DNA from: Pseudarthrobacter sp. IC2-21
Lineage (GTDB): Bacteria > Actinomycetota > Actinomycetes > Actinomycetales > Micrococcaceae
NCBI RefSeq assembly: GCF_034048115.1
Contig: NZ_CP139145.1
Coordinates: forward strand, 3,968,001-4,032,000
DNA length: 64,000 bases
Reading direction: 5' to 3'
The first letter of the stretch is position 1. Each line of letters begins with the position of its first letter. The position numbers and the translations under genes were made by a program. Of the stretch, positions 36,360-44,794 are shown piece after piece. The notes below the pieces were generated by a model. It made no database searches. It was not told the DNA's origin and saw only the letters and a list, made by a program, of their open reading frames with translations.

Positions 36360-37198
36360 GCCCCTGTGGCCTTTGCGCGGTTCTCCGCCACCTTCTTCAG
36401 GCCACGCTTCCGCGGTACCCTGACCGGTTCGGGCCAGCGTGCCGCCAGCGAGTCCCCCAGCGTGATGCCCCTGATCTTGCGGCCAAAGAGCGGCACCACC
36501 CAGTCATTGACCCAGCGCCGCTGCCGCTGCTCCCACTCGCGCAGGCTAAGCCGGGGCAGCGGCTCCCATTCCTTGGGCTGAATCTTGTGCGGCACGCCGA
36601 GCTGGTCCAAGACCTGCCCCGCGAGGTATTTGTGGCCCGCTTTGGACATGTGGAGCCGGTCCGAGTCCCACATTCGCTGGTCATGGAACGCATCCAGGCA
36701 CCAGTAATCCACCAGCACGGCGCCGTACTGAGCCGCGATTTCCCGGACCCGCTGGTTGTAGACGGTGTTCCGCTTCTTCAGCAGCTCCAGCACGGCCGAA
36801 ACCTTGACGTCAAAACCCGTGAACAGGACCAGCGTTGCCCCGCTCCCGGCAAGCCGTGCCACCAGCTTTTCGTAGTCATCCATCAGGACAGCCATGTCAG
36901 TGCCGATGTCCAGGATGTCGTTTCCGCCGGCGTACAGGGTGATCAAGGCGGGCTTCATGGCAAGCGCCGGCTCCAGCTGTTCGCTCACCACGTGGCGCAG
37001 CCGTTTACTCCGAATGGCCAGGTTGGCGTATTCCCAGCCCGGGTTGGCCTTTGCCAGCTTTTCAGCCACCCGGTCAGCCCACCCGCGCACCCCGTTGGGC
37101 AGCCGCTCGTCCCTGTCGCCGACGCCCTCTGTGAAGGAATCCCCCAAGGCAACAAAAACGCGCCGGCCGCTCGAAGGAAGCAAAGATTCAGCGCACAC
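36356..37198 (-). CDS. SGNH/GDSL-family hydrolase (copy 2)
   Basis: 280 residues from a GTG at 37198. The triad blocks are intact: GDSFTEG near 19, YAGGNDIL, and DRLHMSKAGH. The C-terminus is longer and basic (VRVPRKRGLKKVAENRAKATGA) compared with copy 1 at 34722, to which it is otherwise very similar. No signal peptide. It overlaps the YciI-like gene tail-to-tail. The 192-bp gap to the siderophore operon holds dispersed-repeat copies. Confidence 0.86.
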   Translation of the reverse strand: MCAESLLPSSGRRVFVALGDSFTEGVGDRDERLPNGVRGWADRVAEKLAKANPGWEYANLAIRSKRLRHVVSEQLEPALAMKPALITLYAGGNDILDIGTDMAVLMDDYEKLVARLAGSGATLVLFTGFDVKVSAVLELLKKRNTVYNQRVREIAAQYGAVLVDYWCLDAFHDQRMWDSDRLHMSKAGHKYLAGQVLDQLGVPHKIQPKEWEPLPRLSLREWEQRQRRWVNDWVVPLFGRKIRGITLGDSLAARWPEPVRVPRKRGLKKVAENRAKATGA

Positions 37199-37248
37199 CC
37201 CGCCACCCTAGCTACGGAAAGCATCGCCGAAGTTAACGCCGGACGACA

Positions 37249-37296
37249 CGAGTGCGAGAGGGTGCGGGAAATACCCACATTAAGTGCGAGAGCGTT
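37249..37296 (-). repeat. Dispersed 32-bp-period repeat, locus C (two inverted copies)
   Basis: On the minus strand the first copy reads AACGCTCTCGCACTTAATG then TGGGTATTT (37296-37269) and the second CCCTCTCGCACTCGTG (about 37263-37249). The GTGCGAGAG cores start at 37284 and 37252, exactly 32 bp apart. Same unit as at 24385 and 45341. Confidence 0.75.
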
Positions 37297-37390
37297 GAGA
37301 AGGGGTGAGGGGAGGCATCCGGCAGCGTGCGTCTAAGCGAGGAACGAGCGAGCACGCCGAGGATGTCTGCCCTCCACCGCCAGGACGGGT

Positions 37391-38494
37391 TTAGAGTTCT
37401 GCCTTGCCTCGCCGCCAGTAGCCCATGAAGGCAACCTGCTTCCGGTCGATGCCGACGTCGCGCACGAGGTACCGGCGCAGGTCCTTGATGACGGCGGCCT
37501 CGCCGGCGATCCAGGCGTAGAAGGGCATGGCACCCGCCGGCATGTCCGGGTTCCTGCTGGCCTCGAGCACCGCTGCCTCCATCCGCGCCGGAGTCTCCCA
37601 GAGGATGTCCAGGTCCACGTTGACGTCCTCGGGCTCGGGGCCCCCACCGCCGCTGGCCGCCTTGATGCCTACCCAACCGGGTACCGGCACGGCCTGACGC
37701 ACGGCGTGCTGCAGCAACTCGCCGTGCTGGCGGGAGCGGCCGATGCCGGCCCCGCGGGCGAGCCAGGTGATGTCGACGGCGGCATCGGTCTTCAGGTCGA
37801 GGAAGTCACCGGCCTCGGGAACCTCCAGGAAGGCATGGCCGCTCATGTAGGACGGCAGGCTTTCGAGGATGGCGGAGATGGCGGGAACGGCTGTCTCGTC
37901 ACCGGCGAGCAGCACCTGCTGGGCCAGGCCGGGCCGCCACTCGATACCGCCGTAGGTTTCGGCCGTGCGGCACTGGGCGGCCCGGTTGTTGGGCCCGATG
38001 ATGGTGAGGGCGTCGCCCGGTTTGGCGTTGAGGGCCCAGTTGGCGGCGGGCCCGCTGGTGTTGGTCAACCGCCCGGTTTCATTCACGTGCCCGGTTTCAT
38101 TCACGTGCCCCGGGGCATCGAAATGCATCACGAAGTCGACGTCGATTTCCGGGTAGACGGCATCCAGCCGCGACCCGCGGACGGTGTAGGTCCGCATGGC
38201 GCCGCGAACCGCGGGGTCCAGCCCGAGCCATTCCTGGTACCAGCCGGAGGCGCTCGTGTTGAAGGCAGGCAGCGGGATCTGCTGTCCATTCCGGCCGAGC
38301 GAGGGAATCATCAGTTTGATCCGGAGGTCGCGGGTGTCCCCGGAAAGGCCAAAGTCCCGCAGCGAGTAGCCGCCGAAGGTGATGCGGCGGAAATTGGGGC
38401 TCAGCTCCTGGACCGCGGAAACGGTGACCTCGAAAGCGAGGGTCATGGGCTCGGTGTTCGTCGTCCTTGCGGCGGCAGTTTCGCGGGTCTTCAT
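37391..38494 (-). CDS. Siderophore-interacting protein (ViuB-type FAD ferric-siderophore reductase)
   Basis: 367 residues. The N-terminal FAD-binding barrel has SPNFRRITFGGYSL and RTYTVRG; the C-terminal NAD(P)H-type domain has VLLAGDETAVPAISAILESL and ends with the family block IAGEAAVIKDLRRYLVRDVGI. It reduces imported ferric siderophore to release Fe(II) in the cytoplasm. Its ATG overlaps the ATPase gene's stop (ATGA). An 18-bp in-frame tandem duplication (38071-38106) encodes HVNETGHVNETG in a loop before NWALNAKPGD. Confidence 0.9.
   Translation of the reverse strand: MKTRETAAARTTNTEPMTLAFEVTVSAVQELSPNFRRITFGGYSLRDFGLSGDTRDLRIKLMIPSLGRNGQQIPLPAFNTSASGWYQEWLGLDPAVRGAMRTYTVRGSRLDAVYPEIDVDFVMHFDAPGHVNETGHVNETGRLTNTSGPAANWALNAKPGDALTIIGPNNRAAQCRTAETYGGIEWRPGLAQQVLLAGDETAVPAISAILESLPSYMSGHAFLEVPEAGDFLDLKTDAAVDITWLARGAGIGRSRQHGELLQHAVRQAVPVPGWVGIKAASGGGGPEPEDVNVDLDILWETPARMEAAVLEASRNPDMPAGAMPFYAWIAGEAAVIKDLRRYLVRDVGIDRKQVAFMGYWRRGKAEL
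38071..38106. repeat. 18-bp in-frame tandem duplication in the siderophore-interacting gene
   Basis: GCCCGGTTTCATTCACGT occurs twice without any mismatch (38071-38088 and 38089-38106), adding six residues to a surface loop. Perfect identity suggests a recent slippage event. Confidence 0.9.
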
Positions 38495-39306
38495 AGGGCA
38501 GGCTCCAGTTGGTTGGCGGGGGCGTGGTGGCGGCCGATGGGAATGATCAGCGGGGTGCCTGAGACCGGATCAGGAATCACCCGGGATTGCAGTCCGAAGA
38601 CGTCCAGGACCAGGTTTTCGGTGACAACGTCCTGGGGCGCGCCAAGCGCAACAACGGCGCCGGCTTTCATGGCGATGACATGGTCTGCGTAGCGTGCGGC
38701 AAGGTTCAGGTCGTGCAGGACGATGGCTACTGTGGTGCCGCGTTTGCGGTTCAGGTCCGTGACCAGGTCCAGGACTTCCACCTGGTGGGCCAGGTCGAGG
38801 TAGGTGGTGGGTTCGTCCAGCAGCAGGACCTCCGTCTCCTGGGCCAGTGCCATGGCGATCCAGACGCGCTGGCGCTGCCCGCCGGAGAGCTCGTCGACGT
38901 TCCTCCCAGCGAGTTCCAGCGTTTCGGTCGCCTGAAGCGCGCGCTGCACAGCGGCGTCGTCATTCTGACTCCAGCTGCGGAAGAAGCCTTGGTGAGGGTA
39001 GCGCCCGCGTCCCACGAGGTCACGGACGGTGATGCCGTCGGGGGCAGTTGGGTGCTGCGGAAGCAGGCCCAGGGTGCGGGCCAGTTCCCGGGACGGCCGG
39101 GAGTGGATGTCCTTGCCGTCCAGCATCACCGCGCCGGCGGCAGGCTTGAGCAGCCGGGACAGGCCATGCAGGAGTGTGGACTTTCCGCAGGCGTTGGCGC
39201 CCACGATCACGGTCACCTTGCCCTCGGGGATTTCCGCCGTGAGCCCGTCCACCACGCAGCGCTGATCGTATTTGAGCGTCAGCTCCTGTGCACTGAGAAT
39301 GGCCAT
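38491..39306 (-). CDS. Iron-siderophore ABC transporter, ATP-binding protein
   Basis: 271 residues of the FecE/FhuC type. Walker A is GANACGKST, signature LSGGQRQRVWIA, Walker B VLLLDEPTTYLD, and the switch His lies in IVLHDLNLAARY. ATG 39306 is chosen because AAAGGA precedes it by 8 nt; the frame opens earlier inside the permease gene but that part is not coding. It energises the two permeases upstream in the same operon. Confidence 0.92.
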   Translation of the reverse strand: MAILSAQELTLKYDQRCVVDGLTAEIPEGKVTVIVGANACGKSTLLHGLSRLLKPAAGAVMLDGKDIHSRPSRELARTLGLLPQHPTAPDGITVRDLVGRGRYPHQGFFRSWSQNDDAAVQRALQATETLELAGRNVDELSGGQRQRVWIAMALAQETEVLLLDEPTTYLDLAHQVEVLDLVTDLNRKRGTTVAIVLHDLNLAARYADHVIAMKAGAVVALGAPQDVVTENLVLDVFGLQSRVIPDPVSGTPLIIPIGRHHAPANQLEPAL

Positions 39307-39307
39307 G

Positions 39308-40348
39308 TCAGGCATCCTTTCGGTTGGCCGTGACCAGGAGCCACAGCAGGAACGGGGCACCGAGGGCGCCGGTAATGACGCCGACGGGCAGCACGGTGCC
39401 GTCCAGCAGCATGGGGGCAATGTTGGCGGCTAAGTAATCGGCCGCCAGGACAATCAGTGCACCGACAAAGGCCGACGCCGGGAGGCTGGCTCTGTTCGTG
39501 ACGCGCCGCGCGATGGGACCGGCCAGGAAGGCGACAAACGCTACCGGGCCAGCCGCCGCCGTCGCCACCGCCGCCAGGGCCACAGCAGTTGCTACCACGG
39601 CAAGCCGCGTGACCCCGACTCGGATGCCCAGCCCGGCAGCGGTGTCGTCGCCGAGTTCCAGGATTCGCAACGGGCCGGCGAGGGCGGCCACGGACGGGAT
39701 TAACACCGTCAGAGCCAGGGCGAGCGTGCCGGTACGGTCCCAGTTGGCGGAGTTGAGGGAGCCGTTGAGCCAGACGAGGGCGTCGGCGGCGGTGCGGATG
39801 TCGGCCCGGGTCATCAGGAAGCTGACCACGGCGTGCAGGGCGGCGGCGATGCCCACCCCGGCGAGGATCAGGCGGTTCGCGGCTGCCTGTCCGCCGTTGC
39901 CACCGTCCGAACTGAGCGAGCTGCCGCGGGAGATGAAATAGATGACGGCGGCCACCCCCAGTGCTCCCATCAGGGCAGCTCCGGAAACAACCGCGCCGGA
40001 GGCTCCGAAAACCACAATGGCGGTGACGGCTGCCGCGCTGGCGCCATAACTGATACCGATGACGTCCGGGCTGGCCAGCGGGTTTCGGAGCATGGTCTGG
40101 AACAGGCCGCCCGCAAGCCCGAAGGCCGCCCCGATCAGGGTGCCGATGACTGCCCGCGGGAGCTTGCTCTGCATCACGATGAAGCCGGCGCCGGGGATCC
40201 GTTCGCCGCCGGTCAGGTGCGCGACCAGGATCCGGACAAAGTCCGGGATGGTCACGGTGTAGCTGCCGAGCAGGACGTACACGCCGAACATGGCTACGGC
40301 GGCGGCAGCCAGCAGTGCGGTCCGCCCCCTTTTTCCGAGGTACTTCAC
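39308..40348 (-). CDS. Iron-siderophore ABC transporter permease (FecCD family), second
   Basis: 346 residues with about ten helices. Family blocks: LPRAVIGTLIGAAFGLAGGLFQTMLRNPLASPDVIGI (the ATPase-coupling region) and GPVAFVAFLAGPIARR. Its start overlaps the end of the first permease gene by 4 bp, and it ends 1 bp before the ATPase ATG. It pairs with the 40345 protein as a heterodimeric channel. Confidence 0.92.
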   Translation of the reverse strand: MKYLGKRGRTALLAAAAVAMFGVYVLLGSYTVTIPDFVRILVAHLTGGERIPGAGFIVMQSKLPRAVIGTLIGAAFGLAGGLFQTMLRNPLASPDVIGISYGASAAAVTAIVVFGASGAVVSGAALMGALGVAAVIYFISRGSSLSSDGGNGGQAAANRLILAGVGIAAALHAVVSFLMTRADIRTAADALVWLNGSLNSANWDRTGTLALALTVLIPSVAALAGPLRILELGDDTAAGLGIRVGVTRLAVVATAVALAAVATAAAGPVAFVAFLAGPIARRVTNRASLPASAFVGALIVLAADYLAANIAPMLLDGTVLPVGVITGALGAPFLLWLLVTANRKDA

Positions 40349-41463
40349 AGGCCCACCGCCTTGCCCCGGCGGATCAGCCAGACGAACACCGGCGCACCCA
40401 CCAGGGCCGTCATAATGCCGGCGGGGACTTCGCCCGGGAGCAGGACCACACGGCCGATGATGTCGGCGCCGAGCAGCAGGGCCGGGGCCAGAACCAGTGA
40501 GAACGGGAGAATCCAGCGGTAGTCCGGCCCGGTGAGGGAGCGGACTGCGTGCGGGATGATCAGGCCCACAAAGCCGATGGGACCGGCCAGTGCCGTTGCC
40601 GAACCGCAGAGCAGCACAACCCCCAGGGCGGTAATCCCCCGCGCGAGGCCCACGCGCTGGCCAAGGCCGCGGGCGACGTCGTCACCCAGGGCCAGGCTGT
40701 TGAGGATGCGGCCGGTGAAGAGGACCAGGACGGCCCCGACCGCGAGGAACGGCAGCCCGGGGAGGACCACAGACCAGTCGCGGACCGCGATTCCGCCCAC
40801 CTGCCAGAAGCGGAAGCGGTCCAGGGTGTCCTGGCTGGAGACCAGGATGACGTTCATGAGCGAGAACAGCCCGGCACTGAGGGCCGCGCCGGCGAGGGCC
40901 AGCTTGACGGGCGTCGCGCCGTCCCGGCCCAGGGAGGCAATGAGGTAGACCACGACGGCGGCCGCTGCGGCGCCGATGAAAGCGAACCAGATGTAGCCGG
41001 TCAGGGATGAGATTCCGAAAACATAGATGCCGGTAACCACGGCCAGCGCGGCGCCGGCGTTGACGCCCATAATGCCGGGGTCGGCCAACGGGTTGCGGGC
41101 AACGCCCTGCATGGCCGCGCCCGCCAGCCCGAGCGCCCCGCCCGCGAGCAGCCCCAGGACAGTGCGGGGGATGCGGGCGTGGACCACAGCGTGATCTCCG
41201 TCGCCGGGATCAAACTGGGTGAGGGCCTGCCACACCGTGGTCACCGGAAGCCCGCGGGCCCCGATGGCCAGGGAAGCGGCGGTCAGCACAGCAAGAACGA
41301 CGACGGCGGCCAGCAGCCACGCGGCCTGCCTGCCCCGGGAGCGCGTCCGGGAGGCCGCGCGGGCGTCCGGAGGGCACCGAAAGGGGAGATCTCGGCGCTC
41401 TGGGGGTACCAAAGCGCCGAGATCCCGCCCCTCGGCGCGTGCCGCCGTCGTACTTTTCGTCAT
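40345..41463 (-). CDS. Iron-siderophore ABC transporter permease (FecCD family), first
   Basis: 372 residues. A long charged cytoplasmic N-terminus (about 1-45) precedes about ten helices. IPRTVLGLLAGGALGLAGAAMQGVARNPLADPGIMGVNAG and GPIGFVGLIIPHAVR are the conserved FecCD blocks. It starts 10 bp after the binding-protein gene. Confidence 0.92.
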   Translation of the reverse strand: MTKSTTAARAEGRDLGALVPPERRDLPFRCPPDARAASRTRSRGRQAAWLLAAVVVLAVLTAASLAIGARGLPVTTVWQALTQFDPGDGDHAVVHARIPRTVLGLLAGGALGLAGAAMQGVARNPLADPGIMGVNAGAALAVVTGIYVFGISSLTGYIWFAFIGAAAAAVVVYLIASLGRDGATPVKLALAGAALSAGLFSLMNVILVSSQDTLDRFRFWQVGGIAVRDWSVVLPGLPFLAVGAVLVLFTGRILNSLALGDDVARGLGQRVGLARGITALGVVLLCGSATALAGPIGFVGLIIPHAVRSLTGPDYRWILPFSLVLAPALLLGADIIGRVVLLPGEVPAGIMTALVGAPVFVWLIRRGKAVGL

Positions 41464-41473
41464 GAAATGGTGC

Positions 41474-42583
41474 CTACTTCGTCGCGCCGGCGGCTGCGTC
41501 CGCGGCGGTGGCGAGTTGCGGCAGGAACGTGTCCAGCGCCCAGGGCAGGCTCAACGGCGAGGACGCGGAGATGGCCAGCACCAGGCTCTTGTCCGCATCG
41601 GCAACGAATGCGCCATGCTTGACCGCCGGGATCTGGCCCAGCAGCGGGTCGCTTTTGACGGCCTCGCCGGCGGCGGTGTCCTCCACCGAGCTCAGGAAGA
41701 TATCGGACTCCAGTTCGTTGGCCTTTTCGGCGGACCAGGGTACAAAGAATTCCTTGGAGCCGGCGGAGGCCTTTTCGGCGACCGGGGCGAGCGTCATACC
41801 AATCGCAGATAGGAACCTCGGACGGTTGTCGTTGGCGGTGTAAAAGCCTGTGGCCGTTGGATCTGCGGGATTTGCGTAGCCGTAGATGAAGCTCTTGCCG
41901 GCGATTTGCGGGTACTTGGCAGCTTCGTTCTTCACTGTGGCTTCGGTGGCCGAAATCAGTTTGGTGGCCTCGGCGTCCTTGCCCAGCGCCTTGCCGATGA
42001 TGGCGGTGGAGTCCTGCCAGGACGTCCCGTAGGCAACCTCGGGGTGGACCACAACCGGGGCGATCTCACTGAGCTTCCGGTAGTCCTCTTCACTCAGCCC
42101 GGAGTACGCGGCGAGGATGACGTCCGGGGTCAGCTTGGCGATCTCGGTGAAGTTGATGCCGTCGGCCTCCGAGTACTGAACCGGCGCCTTGGCCGTGCCG
42201 AATCCGGCGCCAAGTTCCTTGAGCGCGGCGTCCTTCCACGGCGTGGAGCCCTGTTCGTTGCCGCCCCATTCGTTCTTGGGCACACCCACGGGTACAACGC
42301 CGAGGGCGATGGCCACATCGTCATTGACCCAGGAGACGGTGGCCACGCGTGTGGGCCGTTCCTTGATGGTGGTCTCGCCGAAGACGTGCTTGATGGTGAC
42401 AGGGAACTGGGAGCTGCTGGAGGTTCCGGCGTCGGGCGTACTCGCCGCGGGACCCGCGGCAGGACCTGTGGAGCAGGCCGAAAGGCTGAGTGCCGCTGCT
42501 GCCAGCACCGCAGAGGCCTTGCCGGCTGTTTTGAACAGGGTCCGGCGTGTGGCGCTGGGGCCACGGAAGAGGGGGGAAGTCAC
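41474..42583 (-). CDS. Iron-siderophore-binding lipoprotein (Tat-type signal)
   Basis: 369 residues. The signal sequence contains twin arginines (TRRTLFKTAGK) and ends in the lipobox LSAC with C37 as lipid anchor, followed by a Gly/Ala/Ser-rich spacer. The body (about 60-365) is a helical-backbone binding protein (ERPTRVATVSWVNDDVAIALG, PDVILAAYSGLSEEDYRKLSEIAPVV). It delivers ferric siderophore to the two permeases behind it. First gene of a five-gene operon that starts behind an iron box. Confidence 0.92.
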   Translation of the reverse strand: MTSPLFRGPSATRRTLFKTAGKASAVLAAAALSLSACSTGPAAGPAASTPDAGTSSSSQFPVTIKHVFGETTIKERPTRVATVSWVNDDVAIALGVVPVGVPKNEWGGNEQGSTPWKDAALKELGAGFGTAKAPVQYSEADGINFTEIAKLTPDVILAAYSGLSEEDYRKLSEIAPVVVHPEVAYGTSWQDSTAIIGKALGKDAEATKLISATEATVKNEAAKYPQIAGKSFIYGYANPADPTATGFYTANDNRPRFLSAIGMTLAPVAEKASAGSKEFFVPWSAEKANELESDIFLSSVEDTAAGEAVKSDPLLGQIPAVKHGAFVADADKSLVLAISASSPLSLPWALDTFLPQLATAADAAAGATK

Positions 42584-42610
42584 GAAACTCCTTAGGTCAG
42601 TGAAGCAAAC

Positions 42611-42629
42611 CTAAATAAGGCTAGCCTAC
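42611..42629. promoter_or_regulatory. Iron box (DtxR/IdeR-type operator)
   Basis: The stretch matches 13 of 19 positions of the IdeR/DtxR consensus, and its centre AGGCTAGCCT (42618-42627) is a perfect 10-bp palindrome. It lies 28-46 bp before the binding-lipoprotein ATG, as expected for iron-dependent repression of the uptake operon. It may also influence the divergent MFS gene. Confidence 0.75.
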
Positions 42630-42823
42630 CCTCATGGCAATTACGAAAGCTTTGCCTTGCGTAATTACTCATGTGACGAAGAAAACGCGCCCCGCAGATT
42701 GCGACTCGGGGGTGAACGGTGGTTCACTGGTGGAAGGGTAAACGCCCGTTCACCGCCTCGCGTGGATTGCTGGCCGCGTTCCCGCCCCGGCTTCCCACGC
42801 CCCGCTCCCTTCGAAAGCAGCAG

Positions 42824-44794
42824 ATGCCCCGTACCACCGCCGCCCGTCCCCAACGCAGCCCAGCGCCGTCGCTCATCACCGCAGTCCTGGCGCTCAGCGG
42901 CACGGTGGTATCACTGATGCAGACGCTGGTGGTCCCGCTGCTTCCGGATTTCCCCCGCATCCTGGGCGTAACCGCCGACGACGCCTCCTGGCTCGTGACT
43001 GCGACGCTGCTCTCGAGCGCGGTGGCAACACCGATCGTGTCCCGCAGCGCGGACATGTACGGCAAGCGCAAGATGATGGTGATCTGCCTGGCCATCATGG
43101 TGACGGGCTCCGTCATCGCCGGCGTTGGCGGGTCCTTCCTGTGGCTCATCATCGGACGGGCCCTCCAGGGGTTCTCCTCAGCGCTGATTCCCGTGGGCAT
43201 CAGCATCATGCGGGACGAATTGCCGAAGGAAAAGATGGGATCGGCGGTTGCCCTGATGAGCGCCACCCTCGGCATCGGCAGTGCCTTGGGCTTGCCGCTG
43301 GCCGGCGTGCTGTACGAGGGCCTCGGCTGGGCGTCCATTTTCTGGGTCTCCGCCGCGGCCGGCACGCTGCTGCTCCTGGCCGTCGTGCTGGTGGTCCCAG
43401 AATCGAAGGTCCGTACGCCGGGGCGCTTCGATTACGCCGGGGCCGTGGTGTTGTCCGGTGCGCTGGCGGCCCTCCTGCTGGCCATCTCCAAGGGCGGTTC
43501 GTGGGGCTGGGGCTCGGAACCGGTCCTGCTGCTGTTCCTGAGCGCCGTGGTGCTGCTGGCCATGTGGGTGCCCTACGAACTCAAGGTCAGCCATCCGATG
43601 GTTGACCTGCGGACTTCCGCCCGCCGCCCGGTGCTGATGACCAACGTGGCCTCCCTGCTGATCGGGTTCGCCATGTTCGCGAACATGCTGCTCACGACGC
43701 AACAGCTTCAACTGCCCGCGTCCACCGGCTATGGCTTCCAGCTGAGCGTCATCACAGCCGGGCTGTGCATGGTCCCGTCCGGACTCGCCATGGTGATCTT
43801 CGCACCCGTTTCCGGCCGCCTGATCCGCGTTTTTGGCGGCAAGACCGCGCTGATTGCCGGTGCCGCCGTGATGATTGCCGGCTACGTGGGCCGCGTGTTC
43901 TTCTACGACTCCATCGCGTCAGTCATCATCGGTTCCACCGTGGTCAGCATCGGAACGGCCATCGCCTACGCGGCCATGCCCACCCTGATCATGGGCGTGG
44001 TTCCCATCACCGAGACGGCGTCCGCCAACGGACTGAACAGCCTGGTCAGGTCCATCGGCACCTCGACGTCGAGCGCCGCCGTCGCAGCCGTCCTCACCTC
44101 CGTGACCCTCACGGTGGGCGCCGCCCACCTTCCCTCGTTCGATGCGTTCAAGGACGTTTTCTGGATGGCAGCCCTGGCCTCGGCGGGATCCATCCTTGCC
44201 GCGGTGTTCATCCCGCGGCTGGCGGCACCCCGCCCGGCGGTGCCCGTGGGCGCGGTCAGCGAACTCGTGGTCCAAGGGCGCGTACTGGCAGCGGACCACC
44301 GCCCCCTCACGCCCGCCGTCGTCACCGTTCTGCGGACCGGCGGCGAGCCGGTGGACTGGAGCCGGGTGGACGCGGAAGGCAACTATTCGGTGGCGCTGCC
44401 CGGTGCCGGGAAATACCTCGTTGTGGCCAATGCGGGCGGCTGGGCGCCTTTGGCGCAGGTCTTCGACTTCGACGGCCGCACCCTCCAGCACAACTTCCTC
44501 CTGGCGAAGCGCCTGGAACTCAGCGGCACTGTCAGTGTTGGCGGCCGCGCAGTCCCGGGTGCCGTGGTGACGCTGCTGCAGGCGACGGGCGAGCACGTGG
44601 CAACCACGCACACCGGCAACGACGGCACGTACGCTTTTCCGTTGCCGCCGGCCGGGCGCTACGTTGTCAGCATGCTGCATCCGGTGACCCACCAGGCGCT
44701 GGCCGGCAAACTGGCCGTGGACAGCCGTTCCGTCACCCTGGACCTCGCCGCGCCGCTTTCAGAGGAAAACACGGACGAACCGGTGCGGGCATGA
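42824..44794 (+). CDS. MFS transporter with two C-terminal carboxypeptidase-regulatory-like domains
   Basis: 656 residues from ATG 42824; the frame opens at 42719 but upstream codons look non-coding. Residues about 15-480 form a DHA2-type transporter with about 14 helices (SRSADMYGKRKMMVI is motif A; GRALQGFSSALIPVGISIMRDELP follows). Residues about 485-565 and 566-645 are two tandem beta-sandwich modules (VTVLRTGGEPVDWSRVDAEG, GAVVTLLQATGEHVATTHTG), each with a DGxY-like turn typical of CarboxypepD_reg/CnaB-like folds. They should face the cytoplasm if the helix count is even. The stop overlaps the TetR gene. Confidence 0.82.
   Translation: MPRTTAARPQRSPAPSLITAVLALSGTVVSLMQTLVVPLLPDFPRILGVTADDASWLVTATLLSSAVATPIVSRSADMYGKRKMMVICLAIMVTGSVIAGVGGSFLWLIIGRALQGFSSALIPVGISIMRDELPKEKMGSAVALMSATLGIGSALGLPLAGVLYEGLGWASIFWVSAAAGTLLLLAVVLVVPESKVRTPGRFDYAGAVVLSGALAALLLAISKGGSWGWGSEPVLLLFLSAVVLLAMWVPYELKVSHPMVDLRTSARRPVLMTNVASLLIGFAMFANMLLTTQQLQLPASTGYGFQLSVITAGLCMVPSGLAMVIFAPVSGRLIRVFGGKTALIAGAAVMIAGYVGRVFFYDSIASVIIGSTVVSIGTAIAYAAMPTLIMGVVPITETASANGLNSLVRSIGTSTSSAAVAAVLTSVTLTVGAAHLPSFDAFKDVFWMAALASAGSILAAVFIPRLAAPRPAVPVGAVSELVVQGRVLAADHRPLTPAVVTVLRTGGEPVDWSRVDAEGNYSVALPGAGKYLVVANAGGWAPLAQVFDFDGRTLQHNFLLAKRLELSGTVSVGGRAVPGAVVTLLQATGEHVATTHTGNDGTYAFPLPPAGRYVVSMLHPVTHQALAGKLAVDSRSVTLDLAAPLSEENTDEPVRA

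Noticed and set aside
43765..44790. Upstream extension of the TetR frame
   Set aside because: It overlaps the MFS gene in another frame, has an Arg/His-rich shadow composition, and the true ATG at 44791 overlaps the MFS stop.
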